NCBI RefSeq assembly: GCF_013409365.1
Contig: NZ_JACCBA010000001.1
Span: forward strand, 6,634,001 to 6,698,000
Direction: 5' to 3'
DNA: 64,000 nucleotides
Source: Actinomadura luteofluorescens
GTDB taxonomy: Bacteria; Actinomycetota; Actinomycetes; Streptosporangiales; Streptosporangiaceae
Shown here: one piece after another, positions 25,674-34,063 of the stretch
How positions within the stretch are numbered: position 1 is the first letter of the stretch
Layout of the letters: each line of letters begins with the position of its first letter
The notes under the pieces: generated by a model
Told to the model about the DNA's origin: nothing
The model's input: only the letters and a program-made list of their open reading frames with translations
Database searches by the model: none
Made by a program: the position numbers and the translations under genes

Positions 25674-25743
25674 GCATACGTTAGCACGCTGTTGACAACG
25701 TACTTTCTCGCTGCAATCGTGAATCACTACGCATACGTTTGCA
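25674..25743. promoter_or_regulatory. Pair of LacI-type operators in a divergent promoter
   Basis: GCATACGTTAGCA (25674-25686) and GCATACGTTTGCA (25731-25743) share 12 of 13 bases, start 57 bases apart, and have the central CG and near-dyad symmetry (GCA-x-ACGT-x-TGC) of LacI-family sites. Between them TTGACA at 25692-25697 is a consensus -35 element for the plus strand. One copy lies upstream of the aldolase, the other overlaps the region just before the bicupin ribosome-binding site. A LacI gene lies adjacent. The pairing suggests looping repression of both genes. Confidence 0.65.
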
Positions 25744-25759
25744 TGAAGGGATCAAGGCC

Positions 25760-26878
25760 ATGCCCCCCGAGGTGTCCGCCGCCGAACTCGCCTCCCGGAC
25801 GATCCTGCGCAAGGACCTCACCGCCGATACCGCCGCCTTCATCGACACGAGGATCCCCGGCTCCGAAAACAAGATCAACTATCCGATGATCGGGCCGGGC
25901 GTCTCCGAGAACGCCGAGCAGGCCGTCCCGGTCACCGCGCCGCACGGCTTCAACCTGGGGGCGGCGGCGATGCCGGCCGGCGTCACCAACAACCTCCACC
26001 TCCACTTCACCGCCGAGGTCTTCGTCTGCATGGCCGGCGAATGGCGGTTCCGCTGGGGCGTCCACGGCGACGACGGCGAGGCGACCGTCCGTCCCGGCGA
26101 CGTCATCTCGATCCCGACCTGGGTGTTCCGGGGCTTCACCAGCGTGGGCACGGACGACGCGTTCCTGTTCACCGCCCTCGGACGCGACCGCTCCGGCGGC
26201 CTGATCTGGGCGCCGTCCGTCCTGGAGAAAGCGGCCGAGCACGGCCTGCACCTCACCTCGGACAATCGCCTCATCGAGACCGAACCCGGCGAGTACCCCC
26301 GCGGGGTGGAGCTGAAGCGCCCGTTGACCGACGCCCAGCTCGCCACGCTCCGCAGGATCGGCGTCGAGGAGATGCGCACCCGCCTGGCCCGCCCGTCCGA
26401 CCTGCGCTGGTCGACGGCCCCGTTCCTCGACTCCGCGCTGGAGACCGGCGGCGCCGAACTGGCCGCCGTCGTCGGCTACGGGATCACCGAGGACCGCGAC
26501 CAGCATCCGCGCCTCGCCGACCCCCACGGCTTCAGCCTCGCGCGCCTGCGCGCGGCCACCGGACGCGGCATGTCGACCCACGCGGTGGACGAGTCCCAGG
26601 TGCTGATCGTCACCGGCGGCCGCTGGCGGATCACCCTGAACCGGGAGAACCCGGTCTCCGCGGAGCTCGGCCCCTACGACACCCTGTCGGTCCCGGTGGG
26701 AGCCTGGCGGCGCTTCGAGAGCATAGGCCCCGAGCAGGGCGAGATGGTCGTCATCACCGGCGGCGAGGGCCGGGCTCGCGTCCACTGGGATCCCGCCGTC
26801 ACCGCCCTGGCCGAGCAGCAGGGCACCGTGATCGACCCGAACGGCTACACCGCCGCAGCCGACCTTCTCCACGCCTGA
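25760..26878 (+). CDS. Bicupin protein (two cupin domains), putative dioxygenase or isomerase
   Basis: 372 residues from ATG 25760, with AAGG sites at 25745-25756. The first cupin domain spans roughly residues 60-180, with NNLHLHFTAEVFVCMAGEWR (metal-binding HLH) and RPGDVISIPTWVFRGF; the second spans about 250-350, with LARLRAATGRGMSTHAVDES, LIVTGGRWRITLNRE and YDTLSVPVGAWRRFES. In the second domain the typical His triad is less complete. Cupins of this length in catabolic operons include dioxygenases and sugar isomerases; no specific reaction can be named. It shares a bidirectional promoter with the aldolase and is probably repressed by the LacI protein. Confidence 0.82.
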   Translation: MPPEVSAAELASRTILRKDLTADTAAFIDTRIPGSENKINYPMIGPGVSENAEQAVPVTAPHGFNLGAAAMPAGVTNNLHLHFTAEVFVCMAGEWRFRWGVHGDDGEATVRPGDVISIPTWVFRGFTSVGTDDAFLFTALGRDRSGGLIWAPSVLEKAAEHGLHLTSDNRLIETEPGEYPRGVELKRPLTDAQLATLRRIGVEEMRTRLARPSDLRWSTAPFLDSALETGGAELAAVVGYGITEDRDQHPRLADPHGFSLARLRAATGRGMSTHAVDESQVLIVTGGRWRITLNRENPVSAELGPYDTLSVPVGAWRRFESIGPEQGEMVVITGGEGRARVHWDPAVTALAEQQGTVIDPNGYTAAADLLHA

Positions 26879-26993
26879 CCGGGCCCCCGCACGTGCTTCC
26901 ACGGGTGTCGGGAGCCTGCTGTAAACCCTGTACGACCGGCTGGCGTCGGACGTGATGAGGGGTTGCGGGCACAGGTCGGGGAGGGAGCGGGCG

Positions 26994-28178
26994 ATGCTGC
27001 GCAAGGGGGAGAACGCCGCGCTGGACGGTGGTCGTGTCAGGGTCGCCGTGACCGCCGCCGGAACGCCGATCGACGTGTCGGCGGTGCTCCTGGGCGATGA
27101 CCGGAGGGTTCGGTCGGACGACGACCTGGTCTTCTTCAACCATCCCGCTCAGGACGGGGTCCGGTTGGAGGGCGCCGAGGTCGTCATCGACCTGGACGGG
27201 ATGCCCGCCGGCGTCTCGACCATCGCGCTCGTCGCCAGCGTGGACGGGCCGGGGACGTTCGACGGCATCCCGCTCCGCGCCGACGTCCACGGAGGCCCCT
27301 GGTTCGACGCCCCGGCGATGTCGGCGGGGGAGACGGTGGCGGTCGTGGTCGAGGTGTACCGGCGGGCCGGGGCGTGGAAGGTCAGGGCGGTCGGGCAGGG
27401 ATGGGCGAGCGGCCTCGCCGGCCTGGCCACCGACCTCGGCGTGGACGTGACCGACGAGCGACCGCCCGAGGTGGACCCGCGAAAGCGGATCTCGCTGCGC
27501 AAGGAGACCGTCCGCGTCTCCCTGGAGAAGAAGGGCATCGGCGGGCTGCGGGCTCGCGTCGCCGTCGTGCTGGACGCCTCCGGTTCGATGCGCAGGCTCT
27601 TCAAGGAGGGCGTGGTCGCCGAGATCGTCGAGCGGATGGCGGCGATCGCGCTCCAGGTGGACGACGACGGCGCGCTGGACGCGTGGATCTTCGCGACGGA
27701 GTTCGCGCGGCTCCCGCCGCTGCGGGTCGCCGAGATCGAGGCGTGGACGCACGACAACGTGCGCATGCACGAGGCCGTCGCCGCCGACGGAAGCCGCGTC
27801 AGCCTCGGCGGCCGCAACAACGAGCCCCAGGTGATCGAGGACATCCTCGCGTTCTACGCGGCTCGTCATGGCGAACCCGCCCTGGTCCTGTTCTTCTCCG
27901 ACGGCGGCGTGGCCAAGAACGCGCAGATCGCCCGCCTCCTGCGCGAGGCGTCGAACCGGCCGGTCTTCTGGCAGTTCATCGGCCTCGGCCACGGCCGGTA
28001 CGGCATTCTCGAAAAGCTCGACACCCTGGACGGACGTCTCATCGACAACGCCGGCTTCTTCGCGGTGGACGACATAGCCAACATCACCGACACAGAGCTC
28101 TACCAGCGCATCTTCTCCGAGTTCCCCAGCTGGCTGAAATCAGCGAAGGCCCACGGACTGCCGCTGGGCTCGAACTGA
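26994..28178 (+). CDS. TerD-like domain protein with von Willebrand factor A domain
   Basis: 394 residues from ATG 26994, which has a GGGAGGGAG site. The N-terminal 170 residues are a TerD domain (TPIDVSAVLLGDDRRVRSDD, DDLVFFNHPAQDGVRLEG, RRAGAWKVRAVGQGWASGLA, GLATDLGVDV). From about residue 185 a vWA domain follows with the metal-ion-dependent adhesion motif DASGS at 194-198. TerD proteins bind calcium and belong to tellurite/stress systems. TerD-vWA (TerF-like) proteins act with chaperone-like partners in stress response or phage resistance. It converges on the STAND-TPR gene 28204-30969, and a second TerD protein is at 31454. The three are therefore read as one island. Confidence 0.85.
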   Translation: MLRKGENAALDGGRVRVAVTAAGTPIDVSAVLLGDDRRVRSDDDLVFFNHPAQDGVRLEGAEVVIDLDGMPAGVSTIALVASVDGPGTFDGIPLRADVHGGPWFDAPAMSAGETVAVVVEVYRRAGAWKVRAVGQGWASGLAGLATDLGVDVTDERPPEVDPRKRISLRKETVRVSLEKKGIGGLRARVAVVLDASGSMRRLFKEGVVAEIVERMAAIALQVDDDGALDAWIFATEFARLPPLRVAEIEAWTHDNVRMHEAVAADGSRVSLGGRNNEPQVIEDILAFYAARHGEPALVLFFSDGGVAKNAQIARLLREASNRPVFWQFIGLGHGRYGILEKLDTLDGRLIDNAGFFAVDDIANITDTELYQRIFSEFPSWLKSAKAHGLPLGSN

Positions 28179-28203
28179 AAAAGCCGGGCTCCGCGAGGGC
28201 CTC

Positions 28204-30969
28204 TCAGGAACCGCCCTTGCGCCGCTCGCGGCGTGAGGTTCTCTTCGGCTGGACGCGCTCGACCGGACGCCGCGAAGGCGGTGCTGGAGGCCGGTCGGTC
28301 AGCATTCTCTGCTGCACCTGGCTGCCGAGCTTGCTCATGTGTTCGGCGAAACGCTCGGGGGTCAGCGACTTCAGATAGCCAGTGATCTGGAAGACGCTCT
28401 GGCCTTCTGCATCGACGGGTCCGAGCCGCCGGTACAGCGCCGCCGCGGCCTCCAGGGCCGGTATCGCCTCGCTGCGACGTCCGACCCTGCCCAGTTCCAG
28501 CCCCATCGGCATGAGGCTGCGAGCGAGAGTCCGGCGGTGCTCCGACGAATCCGTCGGCTCGACCGTACCCGTCAGCTCAAGGGCCTTCCGAGCGATCTCG
28601 GAGGCCTTGGCCTCGTCCACCGTCAGGAGCCAGGTCGCGACCTTGGCGTGTCCGGCCGCATTCAGTGAAGTGGGGAGCGGAACCGCCCCGGCAGGCGGTT
28701 CCCGGGTCATCCGCAGCGCCTCGGCGGCGAGATCGGCCATCTCCGTGTGCCGACCGAGCCGTGCCAGCTGCGCGCAGTGATTGACCAGCGACTTGAAAAG
28801 ATCCGTGTGGTAGCCGACGGGATTCAGGTGGCACATGGCCTGGTGGAGCCGGACGGCTTCCGCGGAGGCCTCCACTGCCTGCTCGGTGCGCCCGGCATCG
28901 GCCAGGTCTTGAGCGTGGTTGACGAGCGCGCGCGCCAGGTCCGGCGCATAGGCGTCCCTGTCGTCCTCCACCAGCCGGCGGAAGATGCCCACCGCTTCCG
29001 TGGATTTCTCAAGGGCTTCGGTGTTCCTCTCGTACGAGGCCAACCGGTTACCGAGATTGAGCACCGCGCGGCCGAACACCGCCTGTGACTCCGGAAGCGC
29101 GCTGCAGTTCTTTCGCAGAACCTGCTCCGCCTGCGTAGCGAGGACGAGCGCTTGACGCTGGTCACCCAGATGGGCCATGGCGGCTTGCAGCATGTCCGCG
29201 CACATGGCGAGCTGGTCGACCGCGTCGTGAAGGGCGTAGATGGCGGCCGCCCGCTGTAGCCGGTCGGCCGCGGCCTGGTACCGCCCTTGATGAAGGAACG
29301 CGATCCCCAGGTTGAACAGTGCCGCCGCGAGCTGGTTCCGCACCTCGGGCAACCGCTCGTCGGGGAGCCGAGCGAGATCGTCCACGGCGCGCTGGAGCCG
29401 TGGAGCCGCCTGCCCGACCAGCCCGGCGATCCCCTGGCGCACGCCCGCGGAGTAGTGCAGCCGGCTCTGTTCGGCGGGGTCCGTCGTCGTGGCCAGGCGT
29501 TCGGCGGTGAGCCGCTCGACGCACGCCGCCGCTCCGATGTCGAGGTCGACGTGATGGTCCGGCAGTAGCGGGTTGATCGCTTCCAGCACCGCCGGGTCCA
29601 GATGGGGCGTTTCGGCCAGCGTGACGAGCGCGGCGCCACCGGCGGCCAGTGCCAGCCGGGGATGCTCCGTCAGCAGCGGATACAGGTGGTCGCGCCCGAC
29701 ATGCCGCCAGCGAGCCGCCGTCTCGATCAGCATGGTGAGCGCCTGCCGCGTGCGGGCCGGTGGCTGCTCCAGCAGGTCGCGCAGTGCCGTGGCCGCCCAA
29801 GGATCGGCGGCCCGGCCGGAGCGGAGACCCGGGAGGCGGAGGGCGAGGAAGTCCTCGGCCAGCCGGTCGGGCGTCAGCGGTTCCAGGACGGTGACCGGGT
29901 CCTGCGGCGGGTAGCACCGGGCGTGGCGGTCGAGTATCGGCTGCGCGGCGGCCCGATCGGCTGCGAGCCCGGCCCGCTGGAGAAGAGCGGTGCCCTGCGC
30001 GTGGTCGTGCGGGCCGGTGAGCGAGGCGGCGAAGACCGTCCGGCCCATGGTGACCGGATCGACGGCAGGTAAATCACCCGGACGCGCATGCAACTCGCGC
30101 CAATGGTCGTACTCGCGTCCGAGCAGATAATCCGACAGTTGACCGGGATCCTCAGGCGCGGTCTCGGCATGTAGATGCGCGTCGACCGCAGCCAGCGCCG
30201 CCATGTGAATGGTGAGCGCGACAGAGTAGGCGTCATCGGCCAAAGCCGCCGATGGGGATATCGCCTCGGCGTCGGGCACCCCCATGGCCGCGGCGAAGCA
30301 ATCGCGGGCATGGACGAACTCCGCCCTGCGCCGCCCCCTTGACGCGGCGAGCACGGGCAACGACATGGCCTCGGTCGACAGGTCGAGGTCGTTCTCCAGG
30401 CGATGCGCCAACCCGTACCACCACATGCCCACGGGCCGGGCCGTCAGCAGGAACCGGACACGGCTGCGATCCGGACCCGCCAGTTCGTGCATCATCTGGA
30501 GCAGATCGTCCAAGATCCAGCGCTCGGCATAGTCGACGAGGACGAGCAGCCGATCGGAGTCCGCTTCCGCGCTGGCAGCCCGAGGAACGGCGTGCCCTTG
30601 CCGGGCCACCAGGACCGTCCATCCGGCGTCCGCCGACACTTCGGCGAAGCGCTCGGCCAGGCGTGTCTTGCCCTGGCCACCGGTGCCGTTGACCAACCGC
30701 ACCGCGGCCCTGCCGGACGTATCGCGCCAGCGAGTCAACGTGCCCAGTTCCGCCGCCCGGCCACTGAAGCCGACCACCCGCTGCCGAGCGGCCAGCAACC
30801 GCCCAGGCCGCCGCCGGGCGTCCTCGAACGACAGCGGAGACGGCCCGGGCCGCAGACGCTCCAACCGATAGGCGGGCGCCCCCAGATTGATGTCGCGTCC
30901 TGCCTGATAGACGACGGCATTACCGGACGCCACAGCCCACATGGGCGGCGGAATCCGCGGCTCTTCCAT
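28204..30969 (-). CDS. STAND NTPase with TPR repeats and a short N-terminal amyloid-like motif
   Basis: 921 residues. Residues 16-30 read GNAVVYQAGRDINLG, a short sequence resembling RHIM/BASS-type motifs found at the N-terminus of actinobacterial STAND proteins. An ATPase follows with Walker A GTGGQGKT (95-102) and Walker B LLVLVDYAER (141-150). A helical region then leads to about ten TPR-like units (residues 530-860), for example LAAALFNLGIAFLHQGRYQA. The C-terminus is short, basic and proline-rich. The architecture (adaptor motif, NTPase, TPR sensor) is that of bacterial NLR-like immune sensors. No effector domain is fused, so a partner with the same motif is expected elsewhere. ATG 30969 lacks a clear ribosome-binding site. 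Confidence 0.8.
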   Translation of the reverse strand: MEEPRIPPPMWAVASGNAVVYQAGRDINLGAPAYRLERLRPGPSPLSFEDARRRPGRLLAARQRVVGFSGRAAELGTLTRWRDTSGRAAVRLVNGTGGQGKTRLAERFAEVSADAGWTVLVARQGHAVPRAASAEADSDRLLVLVDYAERWILDDLLQMMHELAGPDRSRVRFLLTARPVGMWWYGLAHRLENDLDLSTEAMSLPVLAASRGRRRAEFVHARDCFAAAMGVPDAEAISPSAALADDAYSVALTIHMAALAAVDAHLHAETAPEDPGQLSDYLLGREYDHWRELHARPGDLPAVDPVTMGRTVFAASLTGPHDHAQGTALLQRAGLAADRAAAQPILDRHARCYPPQDPVTVLEPLTPDRLAEDFLALRLPGLRSGRAADPWAATALRDLLEQPPARTRQALTMLIETAARWRHVGRDHLYPLLTEHPRLALAAGGAALVTLAETPHLDPAVLEAINPLLPDHHVDLDIGAAACVERLTAERLATTTDPAEQSRLHYSAGVRQGIAGLVGQAAPRLQRAVDDLARLPDERLPEVRNQLAAALFNLGIAFLHQGRYQAAADRLQRAAAIYALHDAVDQLAMCADMLQAAMAHLGDQRQALVLATQAEQVLRKNCSALPESQAVFGRAVLNLGNRLASYERNTEALEKSTEAVGIFRRLVEDDRDAYAPDLARALVNHAQDLADAGRTEQAVEASAEAVRLHQAMCHLNPVGYHTDLFKSLVNHCAQLARLGRHTEMADLAAEALRMTREPPAGAVPLPTSLNAAGHAKVATWLLTVDEAKASEIARKALELTGTVEPTDSSEHRRTLARSLMPMGLELGRVGRRSEAIPALEAAAALYRRLGPVDAEGQSVFQITGYLKSLTPERFAEHMSKLGSQVQQRMLTDRPPAPPSRRPVERVQPKRTSRRERRKGGS

Positions 30970-31453
30970 CAGCCGTCGGCACTCACATCAAGGACCACCA
31001 ACAACCCGTCACCCAAAACAAATCCCAACTCTTCCACCGAAGACGCCCCCTGCCGCCCCACTCCCGAACCCACACCAAATACCCACCCAGCAAACACCCC
31101 CACTCGCCAGGAACCAATCAGATGACCGATTCCGGCCTCAATCCTCCCGCCAGACTTTCCTCAAAGGCGTCTATTTCAAAACCCAACTCAGAGGCTTGGT
31201 CGAAGATTCTCGCGATTTGCCCTGAACTAGAACTTGGGGCATCAGTGAGATGTGGAGCCCGACGCCTTGACATCATTCCCGCCCGGCCCGAGGAATCGAC
31301 AAGCACACGACACCGCGCATCATCGGCATCCTTTGAACGCGTGAACGCTGTGGCTGTGTGAGGACGGCGGTGAGTTGGCCCGCGTCACATGCGGTCCGGC
31401 GCGATGCCGGACCGTTGACCGACGGCCACCTCCCTGTGTGAAGGTCAGCGGAT
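30970..31453. other. Non-coding spacer with strand-asymmetric, G4-prone leader of the STAND gene
   Basis: The 484 bases between the STAND and TerD-nuclease genes hold no convincing gene. Two small overlapping open frames (31118-31306 minus; 31122-31361 plus) show no family. From 30985 to about 31110 the plus strand is almost free of G, so the transcript leader of the STAND gene is G-rich. It contains four G tracts with loops of 3, 3 and 5 bases at 31046-31071, a canonical quadruplex pattern, about 80-100 bases before the start codon. Confidence 0.5.
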
Positions 31454-33400
31454 CTACTGTGTGCTGTCGGGTTTCAGCACGAGCAGAATCTCCTGGTAGA
31501 AGCGGTCCATGGCCAGGTCGATACTGCGGACGAAGCCGGTCTCCTCGGTGCCTCGTTTGGTGCCCATGCTGGAGGACAGGGTCAGCCGAAACGAGGTGAT
31601 CTGCTCGGCGCCATCGGGCACGAGGAGGCCGGGTTCGGCGATGAGGTTCTTCAGCAGATCGCACGGGCCGGTGTCGTGCCCGGCGGTGAGCGCTTCGATG
31701 CGCAGTTCGGGCGGGGCCTCGGAGAGTTGGCGCAGTAGCCATTGGACGCGTGTGAGGGAGCGTGCGCGGGCTGCCGCGGAGATCTCTATGGTGGTCTCGA
31801 TCTGACCGGTGCGCAGGTCGGCTTCGAGGAGGATGGGGCCGCCGGCGCTGGGGATCCGGATTTCGGCGCTCATGCGTCCGGTCTCGACCAGTGAGGTGAC
31901 GGTCTGCAGGCGGCGAACTGAGGCGTCACCGTCCCGCCGTTTGCGCAGGACAGGGGCGATGGTCAAGCCGGTCTGGCCACTGAGGCGCAGGCACAGTTGA
32001 CGTATGAGTTTCTCCCAGCTTTCGGCGACGTGCATGGCGCGGCGGTCGCCCAGGCGGAGTGTGCCGGTGGTGACGGCGTTGCGGACCGGGACCCAGGCGG
32101 CGCCCATGTCGCGGAAGCCTTGGCAGCCCGCATTGTCCTGGCGCAGGTAGTGCAGCAGTTCGCTCAGCAGCCACGCGTGGACGGGATTGGCCACACCGTC
32201 GTGATGACAGAGCATGTCGGCTTCGTGGGCGACCTCGGCCCAGGACAGATGGCGCAGCGCGACCTTGCGCAACAGCCGTTTGTCGACCTGGAGGGGGTGC
32301 TCGTTGGTCAGCGCCAGGTCGTTGGACAAAGTGATCACGGTCTCGTAGCCATGCCGGGCTGCGACCTGCAGATAGGCCTCGACCTGGTCGGCCTTGAGGG
32401 GGTTGCCGCCGGTCTTGGTCTCGATGAGGGCGGTCCAGATCCTGCCCGCTCGGGCGACACGCAGCACTCCGTCGGGCCGGACCTTGCTGTCGCCGTGCTT
32501 GAAGCTCGCCTCGGCGAAGGTCTGGATGGTGCCGGCCGGGGCGTTGAAGCGCGCGGTCAGACGCCGGCCGAACTCAGGGACCTGGGCCATCACCGCCAGC
32601 AGAGTGGCTGTGGCGCGCGCTTCGCGCTCCTGGTCATTGCGCAGCGCGGTGACCGAGAACAGTCGTGCATGCTGCCAGGAAGGGTGCTCGGCCAGGCTGA
32701 CCTTTGCTGCTTTGGGTGCCGTGACCTTCTTCTTGGCCGTCCGGACCCTCTGGGGACGCTTGCTCCCGGTGGGGGACGCTTCTGGTGTCGCCTGATCGGC
32801 GATGGCACCCGGACCGTCGGCGGCGAGCAGATCCGCAGGCGCCGGATCGGATTGCTGCTCCTCGCTGTCGTCGACGCTGATGCCGAAGTCGGCGGCCAGC
32901 CCGGCGAGTCCGGATGCGTATCCCTGACCGACGGCTCGAAATTTCCAGCTGTCTTCTCGACGGTAGAGCTCTCCGAAGATGAACGCGGTCTCGCTGTCGG
33001 CGTCTCTGATGGGGAAGCTCAGCAGCTCGGCTCCGGTGCTATCAGAGATCGTCAGGCACAGCTCGTCCAAGGCGCCGAAGGTCGCTCCGGCGTAGCGGCT
33101 GGCGGCGATGACCACTCGCTGTACATCCGGGCGCAGGGTGCCGAGGTCGACGAGGATACGATCCTCGCTTCCCGTGGCAGTGGGTGATTTGCCGAGCAGC
33201 CGCACTGATTCGTCGGCGGTCGTGGGCTGGTTGTAGAAGACGAAGTCGGCGTCGCTGCCGACCTTGCCCTCGCTGTTGATCAAGAGCACCGAGACATCGG
33301 CTTCTCCTTCGCCCGAAGGATCGATCCAACTCAGCGCCACCGTCAAAGGCCCGGCTGCGGTCGTGAGGCTGGAAAGGTCGATGTTGGCGCCCTTGGACAT
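31454..33400 (-). CDS. TerD protein fused to a PD-(D/E)XK nuclease-like domain
   Basis: 648 residues from ATG 33400 (an in-frame start 13 codons upstream is possible; GAGGAG lies between them). Residues 1-175 form a TerD domain (DPSGEGEADVSVLLINSEGK, SDADFVFYNQPTTADE, RREDSWKFRAVGQGYASGLA). A basic linker follows at 210-235. Residues about 235-400 contain KVRPDGVLRV, IWTALIETKTGGNPL and QVEAYLQVAARHGYETV. Asp310, Glu327 and Lys329 (I-E-T-K-T) match the D...ExK core of PD-(D/E)XK nucleases, with Q339 as the motif IV-like residue. The C-terminal 240 residues are unassigned. This is a plausible DNA-cleaving effector under TerD control; the next gene (28204) may be the sensor. Confidence 0.78.
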   Translation of the reverse strand: MSKGANIDLSSLTTAAGPLTVALSWIDPSGEGEADVSVLLINSEGKVGSDADFVFYNQPTTADESVRLLGKSPTATGSEDRILVDLGTLRPDVQRVVIAASRYAGATFGALDELCLTISDSTGAELLSFPIRDADSETAFIFGELYRREDSWKFRAVGQGYASGLAGLAADFGISVDDSEEQQSDPAPADLLAADGPGAIADQATPEASPTGSKRPQRVRTAKKKVTAPKAAKVSLAEHPSWQHARLFSVTALRNDQEREARATATLLAVMAQVPEFGRRLTARFNAPAGTIQTFAEASFKHGDSKVRPDGVLRVARAGRIWTALIETKTGGNPLKADQVEAYLQVAARHGYETVITLSNDLALTNEHPLQVDKRLLRKVALRHLSWAEVAHEADMLCHHDGVANPVHAWLLSELLHYLRQDNAGCQGFRDMGAAWVPVRNAVTTGTLRLGDRRAMHVAESWEKLIRQLCLRLSGQTGLTIAPVLRKRRDGDASVRRLQTVTSLVETGRMSAEIRIPSAGGPILLEADLRTGQIETTIEISAAARARSLTRVQWLLRQLSEAPPELRIEALTAGHDTGPCDLLKNLIAEPGLLVPDGAEQITSFRLTLSSSMGTKRGTEETGFVRSIDLAMDRFYQEILLVLKPDSTQ

Positions 33401-34063
33401 CTGCTGCACTTCGGCTCCTCGACTGGTAGTACCTCGCATGCGCAGAGGGAGCAGTGAAGCCCCGGATCCGTGAAAACACGGAGGGCGATCACCCGCACAC
33501 GGAAAGCCAATGTACGTTGACCGGCCCGCTGGTCAAGACCCTCTGTGTCCAAGGGGCCGCACCCGGCCAACATGAGTCTGCGCCTCGCCAATGAATCAAC
33601 TGGCAACCGGCGCGACACTCTGACGTCAGGGATGCAGGGCGACGCTCCTCCAGTGGGCGATACCGCGCCATTGATCAAGGCGGCCGTTGCGGCGTTCGAG
33701 AACGTTTCGATGCTTGTAGGCGGCTGGGTCGAAGGCTCGCGGGCACCGCCGTGGGGAAAAGTGGACGCACTCTACATATCTGCGACGTGTGCAGGTCTTT
33801 CTTTCGGCGGCGCATGCGGCTTCGCTCGTCACGATGAATTCGAGAATGCAGCCTTTCCCCGTCGTAAGGGGATTGCGTGGACGTGCCGGCAGGTAAGTGG
33901 CTTGCGGTGCATCCCCGGCGAGGCCAGGTGGCCGATTAAGGGGTGCGGTATCGCTTACAGGGTTGCTGAAGGCTTTATTAAGAAGCCTTCGATTGTGCTT
34001 AACGTGGTGACCGGCTTAACGTGCTGCTGACAGGCGGCCCTCGGTGAAGGTGAGGTCAGCGCG
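33401..34063. other. Gene-poor, lower-GC interval
   Basis: 663 bases between the TerD-nuclease gene and the aminotransferase hold no supported gene. An open frame at 33545-34030 (161 codons) has no recognisable domain and is not called. The region is less GC-rich than its surroundings. A perfect hairpin (33968-33990) and a direct repeat (33997-34023) near its right end are listed separately. The left part should include the promoter of the TerD-nuclease gene, which I cannot pinpoint. Confidence 0.5.
33968..33990. repeat. Perfect hairpin GAAGGCTT-N7-AAGCCTTC
   Basis: Arms at 33968-33975 and 33983-33990 enclose a seven-base loop TATTAAG. Seventeen-base-spaced direct copies of GCTTAACGTG follow at 33997-34006 and 34014-34023. 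All lie 40-95 bases before the aminotransferase start codon, so they could be a terminator of an upstream transcript or a leader element. The lack of a T-tract argues against a classical terminator. Confidence 0.45.

Noticed and set aside
31997..33187. Open frame antisense to the TerD-nuclease gene
   Set aside because: It is the complement of a well-supported coding sequence.
33545..34030. 161-codon open frame in the gene-poor interval
   Set aside because: No recognisable domain, no convincing ribosome-binding site and composition unlike its neighbours.
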